The notes below the pieces were generated by a model. It saw only the letters and a program-made list of their open reading frames with translations, had not been told where the DNA came from and ran no database searches. 64,000 nt of DNA. Origin: Echinarachnius parma. Its lineage: Eukaryota > Echinodermata > Echinoidea > Clypeasteroida > Echinarachniidae. Of the stretch, positions 32,684-44,590 are shown piece by piece (the first letter of the stretch is position 1; each line of letters begins with the position of its first letter). Location of the stretch: positions 1 through 64,000 of the forward strand of contig JBAMJV010009059.1 of NCBI GenBank assembly GCA_037951105.1, in the 5' to 3' direction. Made by a program: the position numbers and the translations under genes.

Positions 32684-33141
32684 TGGCCCGGATGCGATTT
32701 TTTTTTCCAAAACAGGTTTGCAAATGCTTGTGAATAAGCGACTTGGTCAGAGACCACGCATACCCGAAAATTTCCGACTTGTATAAATTCGAACATTAAG
32801 TCGAGTGCCGTAAAAATGGCAAATACAAAAAACATTGAACCAAAGTAGGATTCGAACCAGGGATCTCTAGCATATCAGTCAAGCTCTCTACCGACTGAGC
32901 TATTTCAAGTTCGCTTGGTTGGTATTGGTTTTTAGGGATACCCTAACATTAACCCTTACCCTAACCCTAATGGTCAGATTTAGTGGCTATAGGTCAGATT
33001 TAGTGGCTATAAGTCTATTTATAACTCGAATTGAATACGCACGCTTTGGTCTCCATTCAAGTCGCCCGATTCCAATTAAACGGGCATATCTTATGCGTTA
33101 GTGCCATAGCAAACCTGTTTGGGAAAACAAATTTCGCGGCC
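32684..33141. mobile_element. TIR element containing a tRNA-like segment
   Basis: The left arm has ttttccaaaacaggtttgca and the right arm has the inverse tagcaaacctgtttgggaaa, both ending in ggccc-type sequence. It holds the tRNA-like part at 32839-32913 and a CCCTAA-like stretch at about 32940-32972. It abuts the next element at 33138. Confidence 0.6.
32839..32913 (-). pseudogene. tRNA-like sequence (SINE head or tRNA pseudogene)
   Basis: On the minus strand, tagctcagtcggtagagagc matches an A-box/D-arm and tggttcgaatcc matches a B-box. The T-stem and anticodon stem do not pair well, so this is not a working tRNA gene. Confidence 0.5.
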
Positions 33142-33679
33142 CGGATTCGCAAAGGAGGTTTGTACAAACCATGGTTTAAACCATGGTCTACATCTATGGA
33201 GTGCCATTTTGTAAACTGATGGAGCAAGAATGTACACTCCTTACTTGTTAACAATGTTGATGGTACACATTTACTAAATGCACCAAATAAATGTTTTGTC
33301 TTCTCAGATGATGAAATTTGCTGGTTGGCAAGCACTAAGGCCCGGCGCAGACAGAGCCGACTCGACCCGATCCGACTGGTTTTCAGTCAGGCTAGAGTCT
33401 GATTCGCTCAGTCGGAGCCGAGCAAACATGTTGATTCGGCCTCGAATGACCTCCATCTGGCTTTTGACTGGCAAAACCAGAGTCCTGAGGCAACGCATAC
33501 TGAGTTAATCAGGCTGAAAACCAGTCGGATCGGATCGAGTCGGCTCTGTCTGCGCCGGGCTTAACAGTCATATCATTATAAATTATAAATTGTTTTACTT
33601 GTCTACGAGCAGCACTCCATAGATGTAGACCATGGTTTAAACCATGGTTTGTACAAACCTCCTTTGTGAATCCGGGCCA
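33138..33679. mobile_element. Foldback element, family C copy 2, with nested insertion
   Basis: The outer arms cggattcgcaaaggaggttt and aaacctcctttgtgaatccg, with gtacaaaccatggtttaaac, match family C at 28936. The centre is occupied by an unrelated foldback at 33336-33563. Confidence 0.85.
33336..33563. mobile_element. GC-rich foldback nested inside family C
   Basis: The arms gcccggcgcagacagagccg (continuing actcg-cccgatccgactgg) are inverted at 33520-33563. The GC content contrasts with the AT-rich host element. Confidence 0.88.
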
Positions 33680-35244
33680 TTGTGTCCCATGGCTAGTATG
33701 CTCACCGGGGAGTTCAGAATGTGTACAAGATAATTGTGCAGGTTTAAACTGTTCCACATGCACAGGGATACTAATGATAAAAGAGCATAGAAGCTTTACA
33801 ATACGTTATATTGTAATTGCTGGTGTTAGCAGTTGATTTTTTTACCCCTAAAATTAGTTTATTTCTTCCCTAGGTGAGGTGTTTTTGCCCAAACTTAAGT
33901 TGAATTTTGCCCCAATACATGTACATTCTGTCAATCTTGTATAATCCTTGTATGTCTATGATGTACAATGTAATATGGACATGGTATAGTCCATCAGCCT
34001 ACAGGTACGCAAAGTAATACATAATCAGAAATATGTCAGCAGTTAAATAAATATGACATAGTTTGAAATACGCGTTTAACGTTTCACAAAAAAACATGTT
34101 TGAGCATCCACAAGTCAAACAAAGCAATACAAATTGGACATTGGTACAAAAGCCTCCCAAATTAGCAATATTAACAATAAACATGTCCTGGATAAAAGAA
34201 AACTACAAAATGAAATTATTTTAACTGTAGTATTACATGTAAGACCAATCCCAATTACTAAGATGAATCTGATTCTTCAATCTTGCGACGAAGAATTAAA
34301 CAAAGAAATTCCTTCTAAAAAATAAGAAAGAAACTGATAACAAAATAATAATAATTGCAGTTAAATAAGACCCAAAACAAGATGGCGCTCGTCCATATCA
34401 AGGCACGTTATATATCAAAATTTAAAAGTGTTGTAGAATCAGCAACAAACTTAAATCAGATAAATATATTAGCTTTGTAAAAAGAGTTTATAATATTAAA
34501 TATACAAAAGTGACAATTGATGCTTATTAATAAACACGATATCCGATAATGCAAAAGTTGATAAAAAAAAAACGTTTTGAAAGATTTTAGTGTTTTATAT
34601 AATGTTTTAGCTATGTACACAATTAGCAAATTAGTATCAATTTATATATTATATTATTGTTTTTATTATTTAGAGAGTAATAGCCTAATGTATGTACAAT
34701 GTAATGACACAAACTCGTGTCCTGCACGAGTCTGTATTGGTCCAATGTGAGATAAAAGACAATTACACGCAACAGTCTAATCATTATAGACTTTCAATTA
34801 CTGTAGTAATTATATAAACAAAACTAAAACAAAATTAAAGTATTGGCAACTCGTCGTGTAAAAAGACGATTTGGAAACGATCCATGAAACATTGGATAAT
34901 TTTGCCTTCAGCCTTAGTGATCGTTAATCTATGGATATCATAATCAAGATAGTACCTTGAAATAATTATTAAAACTTTTTTTTGGAGGCAATTCTTTACA
35001 ACCAACGCAGCTGCACAAGATACCGGTTTATTTACAGCGCAACTTGCGATATTGCGTTACCAAAATTAATATTATGAATAACATTTTAACCAGCATTAAG
35101 TACTTTAAATTGACAAAGGTTTTATCTAAAAAGTAAACTGAACAAAAGCGTGAATATGAACCAAATCTGAAACTGAGTATAAGATTATGAGTTGTACTGT
35201 TGGATAAATTGTTACATTGTCCCGAAAAATGTTAAAACTTATTG
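33680..35244. other. Probable 3' UTR/intergenic DNA between elements and the PPxY gene
   Basis: AT-rich, with no supported coding region or clear TIR. The part near 35244 is likely 3' UTR of the minus-strand gene. Confidence 0.35.
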
Positions 35245-35795
35245 CTACACTTCCAAAACAGCGGGGGAGTCTTGGGCGGAGCTAAGTTCGACCGCGCCCA
35301 TCTCAACAGCTGAAGCCCCGCCCATCTCCACTACTTCACTCGCGCTATTCGTCGCGACATCGTAGCTGGGCGGAGCTATGTGCGCGTCCGTTGGCATTGA
35401 CGCAGAACACGCCGAGTTGCGCTGGGAAGAGGGCGTGGCTTCAGGTTCTCCACGTTCATCGCTCGTATCCACCTCCTTGTAGTAGGCGGGCGGCAACGAA
35501 TCGTGGTGCTGCGATTGGTCGTAGGTAGGCGGGGCGTCCGCGCGTAGATTCTGGGGTGGGGCGACTGCCACTCCGTGCGCGTGCGTGCGTCCCTCCGTTG
35601 CGCAATTAGCGCCGCCGTTGTTGCCCTGTTGCTGTGTCACCCGCCTCTGGATGTTAATGCTGCGGCGGGCAAGCATCAGTCTCATCTTCTGCTGCCGTTT
35701 CTTTTCGTAGATCTTCCTGAGACCCATGACGCATAAGAACATACCCATAACTCCCCCGACGAACACGAGCGTGATGGCCCACCAAGGGAGTGGAT
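35245..35795 (-). CDS. PPxY membrane protein, exon 3 (helix and tail)
   Basis: Minus-strand acceptor cctttttatag; stop at 35247-35245. It holds the membrane helix and the whole PPxY tail, ending SSAQDSPAVLEV. Confidence 0.85.
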
Positions 35796-38700
35796 CTATA
35801 AAAAGGTGAAAATACCTAATAATATTAACATCTTACAAGGGCATACGAACATTTCATTAAAATGATCTACACATTTTGACAAATTTCCAATACCTACTAA
35901 TGATAAATTACATAATGAAAACTTTCGCGCGTTTGCCCCCCGTGCGAACCGCACGCTCGCTATAACACGGGAAGTACACATAATTTCAGCTACATTTTCG
36001 TAATAAATCATTCATATCTCTGTAAGGAGCGGGTGTTGTACGATGGGGTGAACGGATTCTGAAAGTTTATTTCATTATCTTTCCACTGATATATATTTCG
36101 TCTTATTTCCGTCAAAATCCAGTGATCATTTTTTTCTCAAACATGTCACTGTTAAGCGATTTGCCTATGAGAAATGCTCGAAATTTGCGTGAATTTTGAG
36201 ACCCTGCAACATTTATTCACAGATCATGCGTGATCAAAAGTTCGTTGAACCATGGGGTGAACGGTTATGGAAAGTTGGATAAATTCTCTTTCCGATGATA
36301 TAAAACTTCTTCTGATTAGTCAAAAATCCAGTGATCATTTTTTCTTCAAACTTTTCTCCCAATCACAAAAGGAGTACGAATTGTGCGCCGATGACATCAT
36401 TTAAAGAGAGAGAGGGAGAGAGGATTTCTGTGCAGAGCGTGTGTATATTGTTGTGTGTGAGCGCGCGAGTCTTCTAATTTAAAGAGAGAGAGAGAGAGAG
36501 GGGATTTAAAGAGAGAGGGGGTGAGAGGATTTCTATGCAGAGCGTGCGTTACACGATCCGCACACAAAATGTGTGGTTTATTTTTTGCTCATTTTGGCCC
36601 GAAAGTTTTCATTATGATTGTAAAATCTTACTTTAGAAGTCGGTGCAACCATTACACTATTGAGGAAGTAGTAATATAAAATGAAAATACAAAGCAAATA
36701 TTAATAAACAATATAATCTCGCCTTGACGGCGCTAAGTTAGTTTTGTTTTTAAAGCGCCCTCTTGATTTGACCACGTAACACCTATACAAAAAATATACG
36801 GCATAAATAGTTTGTTACTAACCTGCCCCTCGTGTGTGTTGTGGGTTCCCCTGAGTCCTTGATCCGTACCCACGGCGGCCTCTTCCTGTAAACAAATGAA
36901 TAATTGGAAGAACACATTACGATAAGATACTTGTTTGATTTTATATAACCCTTGTCAATTTTAATTTTGAACATGAATATTTTATTTATTGAAATCATTA
37001 TCGAAGCAGAAGATTGCTAAAACGTGTAGCCTACATTTCATTTACATCATTCACATTCATAAACAAAATACTTCTTTTGCTCGAAAATCGTTTAGTGTTT
37101 ATGTTCAGCCAAAAATAATTAGCTGCCCGAAGAACATAATGCTACTTTATTAAATTATATAGATGTTAAATGAATGTTTATTATTACCATTTTTGAAACT
37201 TGCGGGGAAACTACCCCGCACCCCTGTACTATACTTAATCATAACTACGTTATTTTCCAGGGGGTTACCACCACCTAGTGCCCCTCCCTCCCCCACTCCG
37301 CCTATTAAAGGAACTACAACGTCTAGATGGCATAATTTTCAAAATTAGGCTCTCTACACGTAATTCTTCCTCAAGAAAAGGAATTTGGCAGTCATTTCCC
37401 ATGAAATCATTTAATTTTGGGGTAATTAGTAAATATTTTATTGTCCTGGGAACGCCCCTATTAAATCGCCAAAATGTGACGTCATCTAAAGAACGGAATA
37501 ATGAACTAAATCTGTATATGACGTAAGCCAATGAATTGTCAATCACATTTCACGCTGCCGATTCTGGACCCTAAATGTGGGTGGGGCGTAAACTGGCTGC
37601 TAAGTGAGATTTGGCATCAGAAAATTAGTCTAAAATCACTACTTTGTTTATTTTCATGGATTTTTTTCCGGCAGACCTATTTTACAAGTCATCAACTATG
37701 CGGAATAAGTGCCAAAGTACTTTGTATTCTTTAGTTCCTTTAATAATTATTTTAGGTGCGGGATTAGTTTCGATGTTCCCATAGGCGTATGGGCATATTT
37801 TTCTCCGGGCGGGGGGGGGGGGGGGGGGGGGGGGGGCTGATGTTATTTGCTGATAACGAAGATGACGAAGATTAAATCCTATATAATTACACGATTATCA
37901 TTATCCAAACAATTTGATACCTGGACCATCAGGGCTCCCGTAAATAGGCAAAGTGTTAAATCATTACTATGGGGAAGTATTTTTCGGTCAAATTTTAGCG
38001 ATATTACATTACACCGGGCATGCATTGCCGGGCAACCCCCACCATTATCCAAAAGATAACGAAGATTATTATTGAGCTGACTTCTCAAGGAGCTCGATTA
38101 TCATTAACATGATTATTCAAGACGCCCATAGGCAAAGTGTCAAATTATACTTATGGGAAAGCGTTGATACGTTTTTTTTTTCTCTCCAAGTGTGTGAAGT
38201 TACTTTATAGCGGGCAACCCCCACCATTATCCAAGATAACGAAGATGTTAATCCTCTCTAAGTACACGATTATCATTAAGAGAAGACCCTCAAATGCGAT
38301 GGAAGAAAGCATCTGGTGTTCAACAAAAGATGCTGGTCATCTGTTGACCAAAGCCTGTAATAGTGTATTAGTTTTATGCGTGTATTTGGTGACCATACCA
38401 AAAAATAATTTTCTTATAAATATTAAAGGACTTTTTTTAGTGGTCCATTCTACAAAAAGTTCAGAAAAATAGGTTTCCAGATAATGTTACATTAATGTTA
38501 CCATGAAAAGTTACAATCATACTAAATTATATGCTCATTAATAATTTCGCTCATTACTCTACCGGCGAATTTTCACACATCACTCAGTGTATATAATATA
38601 TTCGATCACAAAATACAAAATTTCCAACCCTTAGTGATTTGTTTTAGCACATTGCAACCTAGTTACTAGATCCCTTTAAAATATTGTGAAAGGACCTTTT

Positions 38701-41700
38701 TTTAGTGGTCCATTCCACAAAAAAAGTTCAGAAAAATAGGTTTCCAGATAATGTTACATTAATGTTACCATGAAAAGTTACAATCATACTATGCTCATTA
38801 ATAATTTTCGCTCATTACTCTACCGGCGAATTTTCACACATCACTCGGTGTATATAATATATTCGATCACAAAATACAAAATTTCCAACCCTTATAGTGA
38901 TCAGTTTTTAGCACATTGCAACCTAGTTTATTACTAGATCCCTTTTAAATAGTGTGCGTGTATTTGGTGACCATCAATTGTCAAGACATGTATGTCTCTA
39001 ATTATAATGTGCTGGTCATCTATTGACCGATTTGGTGACCATTGTTAACGGTCTGTTTGGTCAGACAACAATCCGTGAGGAAGGGTCTAAAGACGTTTCA
39101 TGCACATGACATGTACAGTATGTGTGTATATATTATGCATGTCTCGATTATAATGTGCTGGTCATCTATTGACCGAACCCCAGTGTATTTGGTCAAAGAA
39201 TCAGTGTTTTGATTTGGTGACGATTATGACGTCATAAAAGGTATATGTATCGTAAATATAGTAAGACAACATTGTATGCCATTCGTCTGAGAAGGGGTCC
39301 GAGAAAGTGCCCTCATGCACTGGATATGAATGTCCTTATATTATAATGTCTTGGTCATCTGTTGACCGATACCTTGATGATTTGGTCAAAGAATCAGTAT
39401 TATGTGTGTATTACATTTGAGCGTTTATTGGTGGTTCGCCAGACAAAAGAAAATTACCATCATCATTATGGGTGTTCTTTCGGACGTTTGTGGTTGCCCT
39501 ATAAACTACTGGTGTTAGCTACCGACAATTGACCGATGATTAATTTATTTGGACAAAGTATCATCACTTTTGCATGTACTTGACCACCGTGACGTCACGA
39601 TTGGTCAGTCAGGAGGGGGGGGGGGGGGGGGGCGGTGTTTCATTCGTCGCTTTTGTAAGTAAGGGTTCTACGTAACGTAGGTATAGGCCCGGTCACACAT
39701 CACCGGATAGCGTTAACGGATGCTCGACGGAGAGTAAAATTGCCTATCCGTTCTTCTCCGTTCGTACATTATGTTTCTTGTCCGTTCCTTGTGAGGGAAG
39801 TGGACTTCCACTTCCCTGGTCAGGCGATGTACGTTGTTCTATCCAGCGGAATTATAATTTCGTGCATGATGCACGGGCGTCGATCTGTCATTGATACCCA
39901 TTGATCAGGGGGGGATGATTCATTCATCCATCCCCCCCTGATGAATGGGTATTACGTAAGTATCGACGCCCATGGCATGATGCAATGGAGACAACCACCG
40001 GATAATTGATTTCGCATATTTTCAATTCGTAGGGCATCCGATATCCGATGATATGTGACCGGGCCTTATATACTTCGCACACAAAGTTCCGCAATCGAGG
40101 TTTGTGCATTTATAACTTTTCTATTACGCTATTACCATTCATAAATTTGGTATCATTGGAAAGCGTAAATTCTCCCCTTTACATTGATATAACATTTGCT
40201 ATGAATATTTTATCATGGAATGTGCATTGTATCCAAATGTAGGGCAAAGTCAAAAGTGAAATGTTGCAAAATGCATTGATTTTGTCAACAGTGTGCCTTC
40301 CTTGGCCTGAATGGGGGTGAGGTGGTCATGCATTCAAGCATAGACTTACAACATAATGTTGTAAGTCTATGATTCAAGCCACGTTTTAATCTTCAAACAA
40401 AAGAAAGGCACACTGTTGACAAAATCAGTGCATTTTGCAACATTTCATTTTTTACTTTGCCCTACATTCGGATGTAATGCACATTCCATGATAAAAATAT
40501 CCATAGCAAATGTTATATCAATGTAAAGAGAAGGATTCACGCTTTCCAATGATACCAAATTTATGAATGGTAATAACGTAATAGGCATTCAAGCCACGTT
40601 TTAATCTTCAAACAAAAGGAAGGTCCTTTGTTGACAAAATTAGTGCATTTTTCCAAATTTCATTTTTGAATTTGCCCTACATTTGGATGCAATGCACATT
40701 CCATGATAAAATATTCATAGCAAATGTTATATCAATGTAAAGGGGATAATTCACGCTTTCCAATGATACCAAATTTATGAATGGTAATAGCTTAATAGAA
40801 AAGTTATTAATGCGCAAACCTCGATTGCGGAACTTTTTGTGCGTAGTATATTTGCACTAGTCCACTGTATATTGATTTGTGGATGTAGAGGATTAATTAT
40901 AATTATTAAGACCTCATTGTGAAAAAAGGGAAGACTTTACTGATATTCATACAGTCTACCACACATGCTTCTGAAAGCGGAAACGGGAAACCATACTTAT
41001 TTTCTCAATTAAAGGACAATGAAATCCAGACAAATTGTTGTATGCACTATAAGACACTAAATATAATGAATATAGTCTCTGAAAATTTGAGCACAATCGG
41101 TCAAAAAATAAGAAAACTATGGCTCTTTGAAAAGAGCAATGTATTTCTTCGAGCGACTCAAATTGGCAACGCACTCTGGCAAAATTGTGGACAACTCCCC
41201 ATACATTTTGTATACAAAATTTCAGTTTTGTTCAATTTTCTCAAAATGTATGTTTACCCTTCGTTCGAGTTCAACATAATGTTTTGTAGAATGCTTTTAT
41301 ACATAACATATCATGAGTTGGGGGAATGGAAAAATGTGACTATGAAGAAAACTGTAAAAATGGGAACATTTGTGTACAAAACATATGGGGATTTGTCCAC
41401 ACACTTATCAGAGTGCATTGCCAATTTGAGTTCCCCATACATGCCATAGGAATAAATGGACATCTTCAAAGAGCCGTAGTTTTCTTGTTTCTTACCCGAT
41501 TATGCTCTAACTTTCAGAGATTATTCTTCTTAATCTCTTCAAGACTATATGAAAGCAACATTTTGCTTGGGTTTCATTGCCATTTAAAGGTCTTATTTGG
41601 ACATTTTCCAGATCCCCCCCCCCCCGAATCCAAATTTACGCTTCGTAAATGAAAGATAAACACATTGAAATACTATATATTTATTTTTTTCAGTTTTGGG

Positions 41701-43229
41701 GCAAACAAAATGAAGTGGAAATTGTGTATATCAATTGTGCATAAATCGTCTACATTTCTTTCCCGAAAATTAAAGGGCAATGAAACCCAAGCAAAATGTT
41801 GCTTTCATAGTCTTGAAGAGATTAAGAAGAATAATCTCTGAAAGTTAGAGCATAATCGGGTAAGAAACAAGAAAACTACGGCTCTTTGAAGATGTCCATT
41901 TATTCCTATGGCATGTATGGGGAACTCAAATTGGCAATGCACTCTGATAAGTGTGTGGACAAATCCCCATATGTTTTGTACACAAATGTTCCCATTTTTA
42001 CAGTTTTCTTCATAGTCACATTTTTCCATTCCCCCAACTCATGATATGTTATGTATAAAAGCATTCTACAAAACATTATGTTGAACTCGAACGAAGGGTA
42101 AACATAAATTTTGAGAAAATTGAACAAAACTGAAATTTTGTGTACAAAATGTATGGGGAGTTGTCCACAACTTTGCCAGAGTGCGTTGCCAATTTGAGTC
42201 ACTCGAAGAAATACATGGCTCTTTTCAAAGAGCCATAGTTTTCTTATTTCTTGACCGATTGTGCTCAAATTTTCAGAGACTATTCATTATATTACGTGTC
42301 TTATAGTGCATACAACAATTTGTTTGGATTTCATTGTCCTTTAATATGAATGTTCGACGAATGAGATAAGTTAATTTAAATATTTTGCCCCCTCCCGAAG
42401 TGGTTAATTTGCCCAGATATATTACATGTTGGCATAATAATACACTGTATATGAGTTTTACTTAAATTTGTGACTGAATGTGTTCAACGCCTATAATATG
42501 CTTTGAGCCACTTCTCTACTTGATATCGCGGGTCCACGTATATGGTTTGCAGATGATGACCACAGTCATAATCATATCCCATATATTCCAATCATATACT
42601 GTACTGTTTACATAACAAAGCGCCATGTACATCAATATTATATTCATCTTGGTAGAAGTAATACTGTATATATCGAACGTTTTCTTTCATTATTATTAAT
42701 GCTTCGTTGCGTAATGACTATAATTATAATGCTGACAATATGGACTGGTATCTTTAAACATAGGGACAACAATGCCATTAAATTAATGAATGTTAAAGTA
42801 TGCAGCCTTTTGCATGTTAGGGCGTCTTTGTGTTTGTTTGTTTGTTTGTTTTTTCTTAATAATTGAACTTCATTTTCCAACTATAAAATTAACGAAATAA
42901 AATAATGTAATAACAAAACATACATAAACATGTTCTGTTGTATAGTACAAAACTACAAATACAAATAAACCAACTATATTTACAAGGAAATACAACGTGC
43001 AGGAAACATAATTGTCTAAAATGAAAGCAATTGAATCATTTAAGTGATATCAACTTTGCAGTTAGACTGCTAGATGATTGCTAATGATGAAGTGACAACT
43101 ATACAAATATAAATTGATTAATGTAATCGATATATACTTACTTGATTCAACGAGGCATGAGTTGATGAGAACGATAAAAACCACCGGTATCAAATGGAGA
43201 AGTTGGGAGAGTGATGATAATCGCGTCAT
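35245..43229 (-). CDS. Small type I membrane protein with three PPxY motifs (3 exons)
   Basis: My model joins, on the minus strand, 43229-43142, 36885-36823 and 35795-35245; phases agree and give 233 residues. Residues 1-29 form a signal peptide (MTRLSSLSQLLHLIPVVFIV, then LINSCLVES). A short, basic, cysteine-free ectodomain follows (RRGRRGYGSRTQ to HTRGAD), then one membrane helix (LPWWAITLVFVGGVMGMFLC, VMG) and a basic stop-transfer stretch (LRKIYEKKRQQKMR). The cytoplasmic tail has three PPxY motifs: APPTYD, LPPAYY and APPSYD. PPxY binds WW domains, as in NEDD4-family ubiquitin ligases (known). I do not recognise a named family. The last exon is GC-rich against an AT-rich background. The gene is convergent with ARFGAP1. 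Confidence 0.75.
35990..36560. repeat. Local duplications and (AG)n tracts in intron 2 of the PPxY gene
   Basis: A segment atggggtgaacgg...ccagtgatcattttttt occurs twice (about 36041-36135 and 36249-36345). Then gagaggatttctgtgcagag-type units with (AG)n occur twice (about 36405 and 36480-36545). Confidence 0.7.
36823..36885 (-). CDS. PPxY membrane protein, exon 2 (ectodomain)
   Basis: A 63-bp exon with minus-strand acceptor catttgtttacag and donor GGGCAG|gttagt. It encodes the basic, Gly-rich ectodomain RRGRRGYGSRTQGNPQHTRG. Chosen because splice sites and phase fit both neighbours. Confidence 0.65.
37305..37748. mobile_element. Possible short-TIR element
   Basis: Inverse ends attaaaggaacta and tagttcctttaat bound a ~440-bp AT-rich stretch. 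The arms are only 13 bp, so this is tentative. Confidence 0.4.
37811..37836. repeat. Poly-G tract (~26)
   Basis: An uninterrupted G run following tctccgggc, in intron 1 of the PPxY gene. Confidence 0.9.
37850..38290. repeat. Three degenerate tandem units of ~190 bp
   Basis: Units share ccccaccattatccaa-agataacgaagat, cacgattatcatta and ataggcaaagtgt-aaat, starting near 37850, 38030 and 38212. Confidence 0.7.
38422..38949. mobile_element. Two tandem family B elements (copies 4 and 5)
   Basis: Units at 38422-38680 and 38680-38949 are near-identical, each running from aaaggac-tttttttagtggt to ttactagatcccttttaa. The right end matches family B, while the left part differs from the other copies. 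It is a head-to-tail duplication of a derived version. Confidence 0.75.
38950..39600. repeat. Diverged repeats with ggtcatctattgacc core
   Basis: The imperfect palindrome tggtcatctattgaccga and nearby tttggtcaaagaatcagt/tttggtgacc recur at about 39008, 39158 and 39347, with weaker copies at 38332 and 39520. Spacing is 150-200 bp. Confidence 0.6.
39682..40070. mobile_element. TIR element 'aggcccggtcaca' hosting a nested foldback
   Basis: The ends ataggcccggtcacacatca and tgatatgtgaccgggcctta are inverse. The insertion at 39874-39974 lies within it. Confidence 0.85.
39874..39974. mobile_element. 101-bp foldback (family I copy 1) with 10-bp target duplication
   Basis: The arms cgggcgtcgatctgtcattg and gtattacgtaagtatcgacg approximately pair, with an inner dyad of tcaggggggg and cccccctga. 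It is flanked on both sides by gcatgatgca (39864-39873 and 39975-39984), a clear target-site duplication. A relative lies at 53236-53361. Confidence 0.85.
40067..40852. mobile_element. Foldback element with a duplicated right arm
   Basis: The left arm (40067-40340) begins tacttcgcacacaaagttcc. A perfect 33-bp dyad (catagacttacaacat and its inverse) lies at 40339-40371. The inverse arm then appears twice, about 40372-40585 and 40588-40852; only the outer copy reaches the terminal cgattgcggaacttt. Confidence 0.85.
41009..41590. mobile_element. 582-bp TIR element, left copy of an inverted pair
   Basis: It has its own ~125-bp degenerate TIRs (ttaaaggacaatgaaatcc and its inverse ggtttcattgccatttaaag). 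It is repeated in reverse orientation at 41770-42345. Short ORFs appear on both strands purely because of the inverted duplication. Confidence 0.88.
41770..42345. mobile_element. 582-bp TIR element, right (inverted) copy
   Basis: The reverse complement of 41009-41590 with scattered differences, separated from it by ~180 bp. The spacer includes a C run at about 41612. Confidence 0.88.
43142..43229 (-). CDS. PPxY membrane protein, exon 1 (signal peptide)
   Basis: ATG in the good context accaaaATGA at 43229; donor GAATCAA|gtaagt. It encodes MTRLSSLSQLLHLIPVVFIV and LINSCLVES, a textbook signal sequence ending in a phase that fits exon 2. Confidence 0.72.
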
Positions 43230-44489
43230 TTTGGTGTCTTCTGATCGCTCACTATTATACTCCAATACTTCCAATCAAAATCTTGAAGTAAGTCCTAATA
43301 AACAAAGCTGAATAAAGTTATTGCTTTAGTCACACGCGTGTATATTGGTCCCAAAGTAAGAGTGGTGTATGAGCAACAAAGGTTTGGAGTTGACCAGATC
43401 AAAATCTGATAAAAATAACTTTTAGTTTATAGTCACGTGCGATATCGGTTACAGAACGAGGCTAATGATGTAAGCACGGCAATTAAATATATTCAAAACA
43501 AACTATAAAACAGTTGTATTAGGCAGTGATCGCACATCCGCACATGTGAATTAGTATAATAATAACACAGTGGAAATTAAAAGGTATATGGTAGTCAACT
43601 CTGTGTTATCCAACAAGTCAACAACACACTATCATTCGTTCTTTATCTCCGCATTAATTGGCAAAATCTCACGAGTAATGTCCTCCCAGTTAGCACTGTC
43701 ATTTCCTCCGCTAGCTTTTTGTTTTGTCGTTAAAACATCGAATCATCGAATGTATACGTATGTTTTCCCTCCAAAACAAGGAAGTCGCTAGTTATAGCTG
43801 TGTCGCTGCCTCATAACATATTCATAATTTTCGCTTCTTTCTATTGAACCATGAACTGGTAAGCCGGAAAACGCATTATTATATCAATGCATGCCCGCGT
43901 GTGTATATTACCTATGCAGTATTTTTAGTTTTCTATTGGTCGGTGACTCTGCGGAACAGCAGTGCTTCGAGCGAAAGCTAAACAAAGGCTCACCCGACCG
44001 TGTCTCGCGAATAAAGGGCCCGTGCCTGGTGGTGCCGCTATATTGGACGATATGATTTAGAATGAATGAAAAAAAAAACACCAACAACCTCTGTCTATGT
44101 GGATATAGTGCAGCATATGGTATTAAAAAAACATGGATGTGTGAACAGTCGCCTGTACTATATTTACAGGCCCAAAATAGAAAGAACAATACACATGAAA
44201 ATGCGGAGCTAGCAGCTATTTTTTAAAAACATATAAGTAGTTCGATAATTATTATCTGTTTTATGGACTTCGTATGTAGGCCTATATAGAATATGTACAA
44301 CATTATGCTATACAAATCTGTACACAAAAAACACACGTAGGACCTAATTGTAAATCCCATACATACACAATCAACATGTCTTTCCACTGTTTGGGGCTAT
44401 GGCGGAACATGGCAAATGTATATACGGTACTGTATTTTATATGATTAGCAACATTAATATAATCAACACATGAATATACTGTATATCCA

Positions 44490-44590
44490 ACGAACACACA
44501 CACACACACGCACACACACACATATGATACGCACACTGCACACACACATACACACACTCACCCACACACACACACACACACACACACATC
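44490..44590. repeat. (CA)n microsatellite
   Basis: Interrupted CA/AC dinucleotide runs. Confidence 0.95.

Noticed and set aside
36405-36545. (AG)n tract as a promoter GAGA element
   Set aside because: It is intronic and part of a local duplication; nothing else suggests regulation.
40919-42268. ORFs of 176, 108, 120 and 74 codons on both strands with the same peptide sequences
   Set aside because: They are products of the inverted element pair; frames are shared between strands only because the DNA is palindromic, and there is no domain, splice or codon support.
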